Source: Methyloterricola oryzae (GTDB lineage: Bacteria > Pseudomonadota > Gammaproteobacteria > Methylococcales > Methylococcaceae). Taken from it: 64,000 nt of DNA. Every line of letters starts with the position of its first letter. Positions within the stretch are counted from its first letter, which is position 1. Below are positions 53,635 to 62,744 of the stretch, in pieces. The translations under genes were made by a program, and so were the position numbers. Location of the stretch: contig NZ_JYNS01000001.1 in assembly GCF_000934725.1 (NCBI RefSeq), forward strand, positions 806,001 through 870,000. The letters are read 5' to 3'. Below the pieces are notes generated by a model. That model did no database searches. It was given only the letters and a program-made list of their open reading frames with translations, and was not told the DNA's origin.

Positions 53635-56316
53635 ATGGGAAACTGGAAACGCCTGCTGACGATCACCGCCGCGGTCCTGATCGGCCTGCTCTTACTCGGT
53701 GTCGTCGCGGGCATCTCGTTGACCCACTTCCTGATGGACTTCTGGTGGTTCAGCTCACTGGACTACGGCGGCTATTTCTGGCTGCGGGTGTTATACCGCT
53801 ACATCCTGTCCGGCAGCGTCACCATCTTCTTCTTCCTGATCTTCTTCCTGAACTTCTGGGCGGCCTCGCGCTACCTGGGGGTTGATCAGGACGACTTCGC
53901 CGCCATGTCCCGCAGCGCCACGGGGACCCGCTCCCTGAACCTGCTGCGCATGTTCCAGACCGGCTCCCTGCAAGTCTACACGCCGCTCTCGCTGATTTTG
54001 GCGATCATGGTCGCAGCGCCGTTTTACCAGCACTGGGAAGACGCCTTGCTGTTCGCCTTCGGTCCAGACTCCAACGTGCTGGACCCCTATTTCGGACACG
54101 ACATCAGCTTCTACCTGATGCGGTTGCCCATATTCGAAATCGTCCAGTCCGTGTTGCTGGTCACTTCGATCATCCTGATCATCGCCATCACCATCCTCTA
54201 CTGGATCGAACACCATCTGGTGCCGGCCGAGCGGCGCGAATGGCCGGTGGGCGCCAAGCTGCATCTGGGCGGCCTCATCATGATCACGGCACTGATCATG
54301 GCCTGGGGCTACATCCTCGAGCGCGACGACCTGCTTTATCTGTCCAAGCACGAGCCGATCTTCTTCGGCCCGGGCTTCGTGGAGATGCGCTATTTCCTGC
54401 CCCTGATCTGGGTGTCCGCCCTCACCGTGATCGGCGGCGCCGTCTGCGGCATCACCTATGTGGAGATCGGGCGCGGCCTGCGTGGACTGATCGCCTGCGT
54501 GGTGTTGTTCTTCCTCGCGCTGGGCCTGCGCCATTTCGAGCACATTCCCGAAATTCTCGACCGTTTCGTGGTCAAGCCCAACCCGGTCAAGGTCGAAAGG
54601 GAATTCATGGCCAACAATATCGAGGCAACCCAGTCGGCCTATGACCTGAATCGGATCCGGACGCTCAATGTCACGGCGGAGTGGTCTCCTGAAACCATCG
54701 ATCCCCACGTGCGCGAGCACCTGCACAACATTCCCATCTGGGACCCCGGGTTCCTGGACGATGTGTACCAGCAGCTGCAGGGCATCCGGCCTTACTACAA
54801 CTTCACGGACGTTGACGTGGCGCGCTACGAGATCAAGGGCGTCACCGAACAGGTGAACCTGGCGGCCCGCGAAATCAACATCGACAAGCTCCCGCGGGAA
54901 GCCCAGAACTGGGAGAACACCCATTTGCGCTATACCCACGGTTACGGCGCGGTGATCACGCCCGCTTCGCAAAGCGGCGACCAGCCCATGCAGTGGTTCC
55001 TGCGGGACCTCAACCTGCAGTCGGACGTGGGCTTTTCCGTCGAGAAGCCGGACATCTATTTCGGCACGGAGAACCTCCAGTATGCGGTGGTGCCCAACAA
55101 GCTGAAGATCGTCGATATTTCCAGCTTCGACATGGAATCCAGCCAGAATTACACCGGCAAGGACGGCGTCCAGATTTCATCCCTGTTCCGCAAGCTGATC
55201 ACGGCGATCTATTTCCGCGACGAGAAGCTGTTCTTCTCGGTGAACATCGACGGCAACAGCAAGGTGCTGTTCCGCCGCAACATCACCGAACGCATCAAGA
55301 CGCTGACGCCGTATCTGTCCCTGGACGGCGACCCGTACATCGTGGTCACCCCCAAGCGCATGTACTGGATCCAGGACGCCTATACCACATCCAACTGGTA
55401 TCCGGTCTCCAAGTCAACCAAGTTCAAGTTCCGCGGCGATGAGAAACCGACGGAGTTCAACTACATCCGCAACTCGGTCAAAATCGTGGTCGACGCCTTC
55501 GGCGGCTCCACCGACTACTACATCGCCGACCCCGAAGATCCCATCATCCAGGGCTACCGCAACGCCTATCCGGGCCTGTTCAAGGACATCCGCGAAATGC
55601 CGCCCTTGCTGCGGGAGCAACTGCGCTACCCGCGCGATATCCTGAGCATCAAGATGGGCGTGTACGCCAAATACCATCAAACCGACCCGGCGCTGTTCTA
55701 CCAGCAGGCGGAAACCTGGGACTTCGCCAAGGTGAACGACAAGCCGGTGGAGCCCTACTATCTGACCACCCTGCTGGTTGGCGCGGATGAACTGCAGGAT
55801 TTCGTCCTGCTCAATCCCATGACCCCTGTCGGGCGCAGCAACCTCAGCGCGCTGGCGGTTGCCGGCAATCAGAAGTTTGGCGCCGACGGCAGCGGCTTCA
55901 AGGAGGAGATCGTCGTCTACAAGTTCAGCCGCGAAGTTCAGGTGGACGGCCCCTCACAGGTCAGCGCACTGATCGATCAAGACCCCGAAATTGCCCGCCT
56001 GTTCTCCCTATGGGACCAGCGTGGCTCGCACGTGCTGCGCGGCCGCATCATCCTGCTGCCCATCGGGCGCTCCCTGCTCTACGTGCAGCCCATCTACCTC
56101 GTGTCGACGGGCAACATAAAGATTCCCGAATTGACCCGGGTGATCCTCTCCATGGGTAACATCGTGGTGATGGAAACCTCGCTGGAAGAAGCCGTGAACA
56201 AACTTGAAGCACGTATCAAGGCCATACAGGGGCCCATCCCGGCGATACCCGCAGGTGCCAAGCCTGCACCACAGCCCGCCCCGGAAAAACAGCCGTCCCT
56301 GAGCCCCATGCCCTAG
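53635..56316 (+). CDS. UPF0182 family membrane protein
   Basis: The 893-residue protein has about seven N-terminal transmembrane helices within residues ~8-305 and then a large, mostly extracytoplasmic domain. Family features include 'TDFLMDFWWFSSLDYGGYFWLRV'-type start, 'NNIEATQSAYDLNRI', 'WDPGFLDDVYQQLQGIRPYYNF', 'YTHGYGAV' and 'RSLLYVQPIYL'. The role of UPF0182 (COG1615) proteins is unknown. A short Pro/Ala tail ends the protein. The start has GAGGAA upstream. Confidence 0.92.
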   Translation: MGNWKRLLTITAAVLIGLLLLGVVAGISLTHFLMDFWWFSSLDYGGYFWLRVLYRYILSGSVTIFFFLIFFLNFWAASRYLGVDQDDFAAMSRSATGTRSLNLLRMFQTGSLQVYTPLSLILAIMVAAPFYQHWEDALLFAFGPDSNVLDPYFGHDISFYLMRLPIFEIVQSVLLVTSIILIIAITILYWIEHHLVPAERREWPVGAKLHLGGLIMITALIMAWGYILERDDLLYLSKHEPIFFGPGFVEMRYFLPLIWVSALTVIGGAVCGITYVEIGRGLRGLIACVVLFFLALGLRHFEHIPEILDRFVVKPNPVKVEREFMANNIEATQSAYDLNRIRTLNVTAEWSPETIDPHVREHLHNIPIWDPGFLDDVYQQLQGIRPYYNFTDVDVARYEIKGVTEQVNLAAREINIDKLPREAQNWENTHLRYTHGYGAVITPASQSGDQPMQWFLRDLNLQSDVGFSVEKPDIYFGTENLQYAVVPNKLKIVDISSFDMESSQNYTGKDGVQISSLFRKLITAIYFRDEKLFFSVNIDGNSKVLFRRNITERIKTLTPYLSLDGDPYIVVTPKRMYWIQDAYTTSNWYPVSKSTKFKFRGDEKPTEFNYIRNSVKIVVDAFGGSTDYYIADPEDPIIQGYRNAYPGLFKDIREMPPLLREQLRYPRDILSIKMGVYAKYHQTDPALFYQQAETWDFAKVNDKPVEPYYLTTLLVGADELQDFVLLNPMTPVGRSNLSALAVAGNQKFGADGSGFKEEIVVYKFSREVQVDGPSQVSALIDQDPEIARLFSLWDQRGSHVLRGRIILLPIGRSLLYVQPIYLVSTGNIKIPELTRVILSMGNIVVMETSLEEAVNKLEARIKAIQGPIPAIPAGAKPAPQPAPEKQPSLSPMP

Positions 56317-56434
56317 GGCACCGCCTGCACAGAGCCAGCCGGCAGCAAGCAACACACCGCAGCGCCTCTGCTGCGAAGCAGCCTGTTGGCATTTTGCCCG
56401 ACATTCGACGAAAGCACATGCATCGATCATCGTC

Positions 56435-57544
56435 ATGGATCAACGCGCCTCTCTGAGTTCGGACGTACTCGTCGTCGGCGGCGGGGTCATTGGGCTCCTG
56501 TGCGCGCGCGAGCTGGCCGGCACCGGTGCCAGCGTCACGGTGCTAGAACGCCAGGCCATCGGCCAGGAATCGTCCTGGGCCGGCGGCGGCATCCTGTCCC
56601 CCCTCTATCCCTGGCGCGCACCCGAAGCCATAACCACCCTGAGCCGCTGGAGCCAACGGGCGTATCCGGGGCTAACCGCAGAACTCAGCGAATCCACGCG
56701 CATCGATCCCGAATGGATTCCATCCGGGCTGGTCATCAGCAATCCGGAGGACGCCGAAGAGGCTGTCGCCTGGTGCGAACGACAGGCTGTCCGCCATGAG
56801 CGGATCGCCCGGGGTGAATTGCAAAGCCTGGAACCGCGCCTGGGCCCGACAAGCGACTTTGGCGGCATACACCTGCCTGACATTGCCCAAGTGCGCAACC
56901 CCAGACTGCTGGCGGCGCTGCGCGAGGACCTGGTCAGGCGCGGCGTCCGGCTGATTGAGCACCAGGAAGTGGTGGGGCTGGTACAACTGCCGGACCGGAT
57001 CGGGGCTGTCCGCACCCGCACCCAGCGGTTCACGGCACAAAACTACCTGATTGCCTCGGGTGCCTGGTCGCCCCTGGTGGAGCCGGGATTGGGGCAGTTG
57101 CCACCGATCGAACCCGTGAAAGGCCAGATGCTGGTTTTCGCCGCCAAACCGGGCCTGATACGGCACATCGTCCTCCACCATGGTCGCTACCTGATTCCGC
57201 GCCGGGATGGCCGCATCCTGGTGGGCAGCACCGTCGAGCATACGGGCTTCGACAAAAGCACGACGGATGAAGCCCGCGACGCCCTGATCGCATTTGCCCA
57301 TGGGCTCTTGCCGGCACTGACCGCCTATCCGGTCGAAAAGCACTGGGCAGGACTGCGGCCCGGTTCCCCCGAAGGTATTCCCAGCATCGGCCGGCACCCG
57401 GAAAAAACCAACCTGTACTTCAACTGCGGACAATTCCGCAATGGCTTCGCCCTGGCTCCAGCCTCCGCCAGACTCCTGGCCGACCTCATGCTCGGGCGTG
57501 AGCCCTGCGTGGCCGCCGAGCCCTACCGCGTGGGCGCGCGCTGA
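56435..57544 (+). CDS. thiO: Glycine oxidase ThiO
   Basis: The 369-residue FAD-dependent oxidase has the Rossmann motif 'VLVVGGGVIGLLCARELAG' at residues ~8-26, 'ESSWAGGGILSPLYPW' near 47, and the C-terminal 'HWAGLRPGSPEGIPSIG' and 'NCGQFRNGFALAPASARLLADL'. ThiO oxidises glycine to the imine used for the thiazole of thiamine. D-amino-acid oxidases are close relatives, but the 'GGGILSPLYPW' region favours ThiO. No thiS/thiG is in the window. A tRNA gene follows. Confidence 0.88.
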   Translation: MDQRASLSSDVLVVGGGVIGLLCARELAGTGASVTVLERQAIGQESSWAGGGILSPLYPWRAPEAITTLSRWSQRAYPGLTAELSESTRIDPEWIPSGLVISNPEDAEEAVAWCERQAVRHERIARGELQSLEPRLGPTSDFGGIHLPDIAQVRNPRLLAALREDLVRRGVRLIEHQEVVGLVQLPDRIGAVRTRTQRFTAQNYLIASGAWSPLVEPGLGQLPPIEPVKGQMLVFAAKPGLIRHIVLHHGRYLIPRRDGRILVGSTVEHTGFDKSTTDEARDALIAFAHGLLPALTAYPVEKHWAGLRPGSPEGIPSIGRHPEKTNLYFNCGQFRNGFALAPASARLLADLMLGREPCVAAEPYRVGAR

Positions 57545-57550
57545 TTTTTC

Positions 57551-57580
57551 TTGTAGCCTCCGAGATGGCTTGACTATAAT
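57551..57580 (+). promoter_or_regulatory. Sigma-70 promoter of tRNA-Thr
   Basis: A perfect -10 box TATAAT (57575-57580) lies 13 bases before the tRNA. A -35-like TTGTAG (57551-57556) is 18 bases upstream of it. The predicted start is near 57587. Confidence 0.7.
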
Positions 57581-57593
57581 AGGCGGCCCTAAA

Positions 57594-57669
57594 GCCGGTG
57601 TAGCTCAGTCGGTAGAGCAACACATTCGTAATGTGTGGGTCAGCGGTTCGAATCCGCTCACCGGCTCCA
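57594..57669 (+). tRNA. tRNA-Thr(CGT)
   Basis: A full cloverleaf can be drawn: acceptor GCCGGTG/CACCGGC, D-arm GCTCAGTCGGTAGAGC, anticodon stem ACACA/TGTGT with loop TTCGTAA (anticodon CGT), and T-arm AGCGGTTCGAATCCGCT. It ends in an encoded CCA at 57667-57669. It reads ACG codons. Anticodon loop and T-loop residues are canonical. Confidence 0.97.
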
Positions 57670-57677
57670 CAAATTCA

Positions 57678-57705
57678 AAGCCTTGCAGCAATGCAGGGCT
57701 TTTTT
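57678..57705 (+). terminator. Rho-independent terminator of tRNA-Thr
   Basis: AAGCCTTGCA (57678-57687) pairs with TGCAGGGCTT (57692-57701), with one G-T pair and a four-base loop, and leads into TTTTT. It is a strong intrinsic terminator. Confidence 0.88.
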
Positions 57706-57743
57706 GTTTTGGGCGGGGTTAGGATGCGCGTGCTACGGAGCCT

Positions 57744-57860
57744 TTACGGTAGCCGCCACGAGAGATCGACAACGCAGTCCGTCGGTTCTTCGACCCATTC
57801 AATGCCTAGGTCGCCCTTCGGCTTTAGGTTGATGCTGGCGCGGCGGATCTGTGTAGTCAT
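57744..57860 (-). CDS. Very small possible ORF or gene fragment
   Basis: An ATG on the minus strand at 57860 opens a 38-residue frame beginning 'MTTQIRRASINLKPKGDLG' and ending at 57744. It resembles the conserved start of a larger gene rather than a full protein. It lies in the debris zone between the tRNA and the amylosucrase gene, and may be a fragment. Confidence 0.25.
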   Translation of the reverse strand: MTTQIRRASINLKPKGDLGIEWVEEPTDCVVDLSWRLP

Positions 57861-57883
57861 TGCTTCCGGATTGGGGGACAAAT

Positions 57884-58338
57884 ATGGCGCACCGAGTGAA
57901 TGTGATTTTCGACGATGCCGGAGGGCACCAACTTGAGGAAATTCCCACGGGCGAGCGCAGCAAGCTGATCAATCCGGCAGTTTCATCGCCGAGAACCTGT
58001 TTTCTCGCCTTCGCAACCGCTTCCGAGCCACGCCTTGTCGCAGCTATATCGCCGACATGACGGTGAAGGTGGATCGGGCATTCGCCAATAACTAAGCCGA
58101 TGTGGTCGTAACCTGCTCGTCCAACCACACCGCCGCCTCCAACGCACCGAAAGACAATCTCATTGTCGAAGTGCTGTCCGCGAACACCGAAACCACCGAT
58201 AGGCGGGAAAGGATGCGGGTTTGCGGTGGCATGGGCAGCTTGCGGGAATACGTGCCGGTGGCTTTACGAGCTATGCCCAAAGGTCCGCCCGACTGGAAAA
58301 CCTATAGTTCACCCGGTATGCCGGGAGATATGCAGTGA
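57884..58338 (+). pseudogene. Decayed RHH-antitoxin start joined to Uma2-family endonuclease remnant
   Basis: From 57884, 'MAHRVNVIFDD' and 'EEIPTGERSKLINPAVS' look like a ribbon-helix-helix antitoxin N-terminus. Near 57980 the similarity switches to another frame, where 'FIAENLFSRLRNRFRATPCR', 'IADMTVKVDRAF', 'ADVVVTCS', 'LIVEVLSANTETTDRRERM' and 'SLREYVPVAL' follow the order of Uma2 (DUF820) proteins. That frame is broken by a TAA at 58093-58095. The usual Uma2 N-terminus (about 60 residues) is missing. No intact reading frame spans the region, so it is a degraded fusion of two genes. Confidence 0.65.
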
Positions 58339-58443
58339 CGCTTAAGTAGCCCCATCCCAGCATCCGGCGCGGAGTGCGCTTCGTGGGAGTATGATAGGGC
58401 TGTAGAGTCACACTCTACTTCCTAATTCGCCCGCTGAAAAACC

Positions 58444-60426
58444 ATGTCCAACGCCCCCCAGTTCCCGATCCGGGATATCGCGTGGCTGAACCGGCACGCT
58501 GCCTCATCGTTGAAGCGCCTGCTGCCGCGCCTGGAATCCCGATTCGCCGCCGAGGTGGATCAAGATGAATGGCAGGGCTACGTACACCGGCTCCAGTCCC
58601 ATTTTCCACGACTGTTCCGGTGTCTCCACGAACTGTATGGGGACCAGTACGACTTCTTTTATCACCTGGAAAGTATCCTCGGCACCGCCACCACCCTGTG
58701 GCTGGCCCGCCCCGGGGAATTGAAGACACTGGACGCCCTGAGGGAGAACGATCCCTACTGGTATCAGTCGCAGCGCCTGCTCGGCGCCATGTGCTATGTC
58801 GATCTGTTTGCCGGCAATCTGGCGGGATTGCGGGAACGGATTCCTTACCTATTGGAGTTGGGGGTCAACTACATCCATCTGATGCCGGTCTTCAGGGTAC
58901 CCGAGGGCGACAATGACGGCGGATACGCGGTGTCTGATTATCGCCAGCTCGACCCACGCCTCGGCACCATGGAGGAATTGGCCGAACTGGCATCGGAGCT
59001 GCGCCGTCATGGCATCTCGCTCTGCCTGGACTTCGTCTTCAACCACACGTCCGATGAGCATGAATGGGCCAGGCGCGCGTCCGCCGGAGAAGAGGACTAC
59101 CAGCAGTTTTATCGGATGTTCCCGGATCGCAGCCTGCCCGATGAATATGAACGGCACATGAGCCCCATCTTCCCCGACGAGCATCCGGGCAGCTTTACCT
59201 ACCGCAACCGGATGCGCAAATGGGTCTGGACCAGCTTTCACAATTACCAGTGGGATCTCAACTATGAGAATCCACTAGTTTTCGATGCCATGTTGGCGGA
59301 AATGCTGTTTTTGGCCAATCGGGGCATCGAGATATTGCGCCTGGATGCGGTCGCCTTCATCTGGAAACGGATCGGCACCAGTTGCCAGAACCTGCCGGAG
59401 GCGCACGTCGTTATCCAGGCCTATAACGCGCTGGCGCGTATCGCCGCCCCCGCCATGGTGTTCAAGTCGGAGGCTATCGTGCACCCCGACGAGGTGCGCA
59501 AGTATATAAGCGGTGAGGAGTGCCAGCTTTCCTACAACCCCCAACTCATGGCGCTACTGTGGGATTCGTTGGCGACGCGCCAGGTGAAGATTCTGAAGCA
59601 GGCCATGCTGCGCCGCTTTGCGATACCCCAAGGCTGCGCCTGGGTGAACTATGTCCGCTGCCATGATGATATCGGCTTTGCGTTTTCCAATGAGGACGTC
59701 GAGGCCGTGAACCTGGATGCCGCTGCCCACCGGCGCTTTCTGACGGAGTTCTATACCGGGCGATTCAAGGGCAGTTTTGCCAAGGGCATGCCATTCCAGG
59801 AAAACCCGGAATCTGGAGATGCCCGCATTTCGGGCACCTGCACCTCGCTGGCCGGGTTGGAAAGCGGCCTGGAGAAACAGGATGACTCCGAAATCGATCT
59901 GGCGATTCAGCGCATTCTGTTGATTCATGGGGTCATCCTCACCATCGGCGGGATTCCCCTGATCTATCTGGGCGATGAGATCGGCATGCTAAACGACTAC
60001 GGGTACGAGCGCGATCCTGACAAGATCGGCGACACCCGCTGGCTGCATCGCGCCGCTTTCGACTGGGAACGCGCCGAGCAGCGGCGGGATGCGCAGTCCA
60101 TACCCGGCCGAATCTATCAGGGACTCTTGCACCTGATCCAGATTCGCCAGCAATACCCGGCCTTCGATCGCGCCGAGACGGAGATCGTCGACTCAGGTAA
60201 CGACCATGTATTCGCCTACTTTCGCACCAGCGGCGACCACAGTGTGCTGGTGCTGGCCAACTTCAGCGAGACCCTGCAGCGCATCGAGGGAAAGCGCCTG
60301 CGCCTGCTGGGCCTGCGGAAAAGCGTGGTGGATCTGGTGGCAGGCCGAACGATCGTCGCCGCCCATGCGTTGGAAGTGGAGCCCTATGATTTCATGGTGC
60401 TGGCCCGCTCCACCCGGCAATCGTGA
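58444..60426 (+). CDS. Amylosucrase (GH13)
   Basis: The 660-residue GH13 protein has an N-terminal helical domain typical of amylosucrase ('LYGDQYDFFYHLESIL'). The barrel signatures are 'CLDFVFNHTSDEHEWA', the nucleophile D301 in 'EILRLDAVAF', the acid/base E343 in 'FKSEAIVHP' and the transition-state Asp in 'VRCHDDIG' near 408. Length and the 'QRLLGAMCYVDLFAGNLAGLRERI' helix match amylosucrases (about 640-660). It splits sucrose and builds alpha-1,4-glucan. No sucrose-phosphate synthase or fructokinase is nearby. There is no signal peptide. Confidence 0.92.
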   Translation: MSNAPQFPIRDIAWLNRHAASSLKRLLPRLESRFAAEVDQDEWQGYVHRLQSHFPRLFRCLHELYGDQYDFFYHLESILGTATTLWLARPGELKTLDALRENDPYWYQSQRLLGAMCYVDLFAGNLAGLRERIPYLLELGVNYIHLMPVFRVPEGDNDGGYAVSDYRQLDPRLGTMEELAELASELRRHGISLCLDFVFNHTSDEHEWARRASAGEEDYQQFYRMFPDRSLPDEYERHMSPIFPDEHPGSFTYRNRMRKWVWTSFHNYQWDLNYENPLVFDAMLAEMLFLANRGIEILRLDAVAFIWKRIGTSCQNLPEAHVVIQAYNALARIAAPAMVFKSEAIVHPDEVRKYISGEECQLSYNPQLMALLWDSLATRQVKILKQAMLRRFAIPQGCAWVNYVRCHDDIGFAFSNEDVEAVNLDAAAHRRFLTEFYTGRFKGSFAKGMPFQENPESGDARISGTCTSLAGLESGLEKQDDSEIDLAIQRILLIHGVILTIGGIPLIYLGDEIGMLNDYGYERDPDKIGDTRWLHRAAFDWERAEQRRDAQSIPGRIYQGLLHLIQIRQQYPAFDRAETEIVDSGNDHVFAYFRTSGDHSVLVLANFSETLQRIEGKRLRLLGLRKSVVDLVAGRTIVAAHALEVEPYDFMVLARSTRQS

Positions 60427-60690
60427 CTTTTACAAGAGCTAGACCATGTCACGCAACCAAGGATGCCCCAATGCAGCAGCAAATTACCGGCGGGTGACAT
60501 CAGCGCGGACGCAAATCGGGAAAGCGGGCCTGGCGGTAGCTGAAAACAGGAGAAAGCGAGTACGCAATCTTCGATATTGAGATATTCCCTGATCGTGGTA
60601 ATGTTTCACGGGTTCGCGCTCCTAACCCTGGCGCGAACCGCAGGCCCCGGGGACAGCACCCACTGCCCGCCGGCGCTCTGCGCGATCCTT
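60427..60690. other. Gap downstream of amylosucrase
   Basis: No gene is supported. A perfect inverted repeat GGTTCGCGC/GCGCGAACC (60611-60619 and 60631-60639, 11-base loop) could form a hairpin. No T-tract follows it. Confidence 0.4.
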
Positions 60691-60693
60691 TAG

Positions 60694-60773
60694 TGAGATA
60701 ATTGTGTACTCTGATTGCAGCATCAGAGTTGACCGAGCGCCCCGCATCCGCTACCCGCGTCGGGGCGTCTTTT
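60694..60773 (+). ncRNA. Candidate small RNA with two hairpins
   Basis: An extended -10 box TG-A-GATAAT (60694-60702) is followed at the expected start by a perfect hairpin ACTCTGAT/ATCAGAGT (60708-60715 and 60722-60729). A second hairpin CGCCCCG/CGGGGCG (60738-60744 and 60761-60767) then leads into TCTTTT, an intrinsic terminator. The unit is about 65 bases long and lies in an 845-base gap without genes. It could instead be only the terminator of the amylosucrase transcript. Confidence 0.4.
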
Positions 60774-61271
60774 CAGGCTATTGGCTTGTGCCGGCCTGCC
60801 CGCCCAAGGCGCCAGCAAATATCCAAGCCAGTCACACCCTTTCGGCGCCCCGCCTAAAACCTTTAGACTGGTCGCCATTGTCGCAGCCAGATCTGAAGCA
60901 AGGACTATAAAGCGCGAGACCTTGCCCCCTGCTCCGACCGCAGGTTGCATGCCGCGTTCGACCTGCATCATCCCACCTCTATTGCCCTCAGGAAGTGCAA
61001 GACCGCTTCCTGTTACGTCTGGGCTTCCTCGCTCCGCCAAGTCGAATTTGCCACTTTTATCGCGGCCAGCGCTCCGCTCGCCACAGCGGTCAGGGCGGCA
61101 AAGCGGGCTTGATGTCACGCGCTCGCATTAGCGGCTCCGCTTTATGTAAATATTCACATTTTCCCTGTGAAAAAGTACCCGTTTTTGCGGCTTCCACATC
61201 ACTGCCATCGCAGTAAACTTATGCAACAGGCCGCACTATAACAATATTGCTTACTTTGACGCGCTTTCGCC
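60774..61271. other. Gap upstream of the hybrid kinase
   Basis: About 500 bases with no supported gene. Proline- and arginine-rich frames on both strands have no recognisable content or start signal. Base composition changes toward the AT-richer kinase gene near 61140. No clear promoter was found. Confidence 0.4.
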
Positions 61272-62537
61272 ATGGGATCTGATAAACCCCCAACACCTGG
61301 CTCACGTACCTTGAGAGAGTCCGATGCCTCCAGCGCAGACGCAGGAGCGCCAGGCTCCAGGGAGTTAGAGACAGAATCGAGCGATCAAAATCTGATCGAA
61401 TGCGATGCGCGAATTGAAGCCTTAATGAAGGAGGACCAATTCAGGGACGAGTTCCTCGCGACTCTGGCGCATGAACTTCGAAACTTCATCGCCCCGCAGT
61501 ACAACAGCATCAAGGTCTTGCGGCTGTCCAATGGCGACACGAAAATCATAGAGCGGGCGCTGGCGATCATGGAGCGTCAGGACCGGCAGATGGTCAGATT
61601 GCTGGACGATATCCTCGACCTTAGCCATATCCGTCGAGGCAGCCTCAAACTTCAAAAAACAGCCATCGATCTGTCCAAGCTTGTGAAGGAGGTCTTGGAC
61701 GCCAATCACTGTCTGATCGAAGAGGCGGGCCACACAGTAAGTACCCAAATTCCGGATGAACCGGTGTTCGTTTTCGGCGATCCGGTTCGCCTTGAACAGG
61801 TGATCTCCAATCTCATCAGTAACGCAGTAAAATTCACGCCGCGTGCAGGCCTCATCGAAGTTTGCCTGACACCCGCTGAGGAGCTGGCAGTGTTCCGCGT
61901 CAGTGATAGTGGCGTAGGCATTCCATGCGAAATTCTCGACAAGGTCTTTGACCTGTATTTCCAAGGAGACGCACCCAACGCGCTAGGCAGGCGCGGTCTG
62001 GGAATTGGCCTGAATTTGACCAGACGCCTGGTGGAACTGCATGGAGGACACATTGAAGCCAATAACCATAAGACCAAAGCGGGCATGGAATTTATCGTCA
62101 GCCTACCGATCTTCGATGGCCATGTCGTCCCATCAGAAACATGTTCGGAGTCAGATGACAGTGACGCTAGGCATCGCACTCACCGTGTGCTGATCGCCGA
62201 CGACAACGAGGATTTCGTCGAAAGCCTCGGCCTCATTCTCGAACTTTTAGGACAAGAAGTTTGCCGCACTCACGGTGGATTAGACGCCCTGGAGAATTGC
62301 ACATCGTTTCACCCCGATCTCATCTTGCTCAATATTGGCATGCCAGATCTCAACGGCTACGAAACCTGCCGGCGAATGCGCGCACAGATTTCGGGTGAAC
62401 AGGCGATGATTGTGGCAATTACCGGGTTGGCACGGTCAACGGACAAGATGAAATCCAAGGCGGCAGGCTTTGACCGTCATCTGGTCAAGCCGGTTGATCC
62501 GGAGGAAATCAAAGGGTTGCTGGAAAGTCTGGCGTGA
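61272..62537 (+). CDS. Hybrid histidine kinase with a receiver domain lacking the phospho-acceptor Asp
   Basis: The 421-residue soluble protein has a HisKA domain with His67 in 'LATLAHELRNFIAPQ', where the usual 'RNPLAP' is changed. An HATPase domain follows, with N-box 'EQVISNLISNAVKFT', G1 'VSDSGVGIP' and 'RGLGIGLNLTRRLVELHGG' from ~180 to 280. A receiver domain covers ~305-420, with 'LIADDNEDF', then 'LILLNIGMPDLNGYE', where the acceptor Asp is Asn354, and conserved 'AITG' and 'LVKPV'. No sensor or membrane segment is seen. The gene is less GC-rich than its neighbours and has no separate partner regulator nearby. Confidence 0.88.
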   Translation: MGSDKPPTPGSRTLRESDASSADAGAPGSRELETESSDQNLIECDARIEALMKEDQFRDEFLATLAHELRNFIAPQYNSIKVLRLSNGDTKIIERALAIMERQDRQMVRLLDDILDLSHIRRGSLKLQKTAIDLSKLVKEVLDANHCLIEEAGHTVSTQIPDEPVFVFGDPVRLEQVISNLISNAVKFTPRAGLIEVCLTPAEELAVFRVSDSGVGIPCEILDKVFDLYFQGDAPNALGRRGLGIGLNLTRRLVELHGGHIEANNHKTKAGMEFIVSLPIFDGHVVPSETCSESDDSDARHRTHRVLIADDNEDFVESLGLILELLGQEVCRTHGGLDALENCTSFHPDLILLNIGMPDLNGYETCRRMRAQISGEQAMIVAITGLARSTDKMKSKAAGFDRHLVKPVDPEEIKGLLESLA

Positions 62538-62635
62538 TGACGCGCCGAACCAATGCCGCTTGAGACTGTTCCCCGCACCGCGCAAAACCCAGATTCAAGG
62601 GAAGAGACCAGCGCTGTAAGTTAATCACTTCGTGC

Positions 62636-62667
62636 CATTAACCCGCCCCTTAGTGGCCGGGTTAATG
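62636..62667. repeat. 10-bp inverted repeat downstream of the kinase
   Basis: CATTAACCCG (62636-62645) and CGGGTTAATG (62658-62667) are perfect inverted copies with a 12-base spacer. It could be a hairpin or a dimeric protein-binding site. Confidence 0.5.
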
Positions 62668-62744
62668 CGGGGCAAAGATGCCCAGGCGCTGCCACTGGCC
62701 AAGTCAGCCAGGGTTGGGCGAGTACCGATCTTGGCGCCGGCCCG

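Noticed and set aside
57594-58440. Integrative element attached to tRNA-Thr
   Set aside because: I looked for a repeat of the tRNA 3' end downstream and for an integrase and found neither; only gene debris is visible.
60781-61131. Plus-strand 116-codon frame upstream of the kinase
   Set aside because: Its translation is rich in P, S and R without motif; more likely non-coding.
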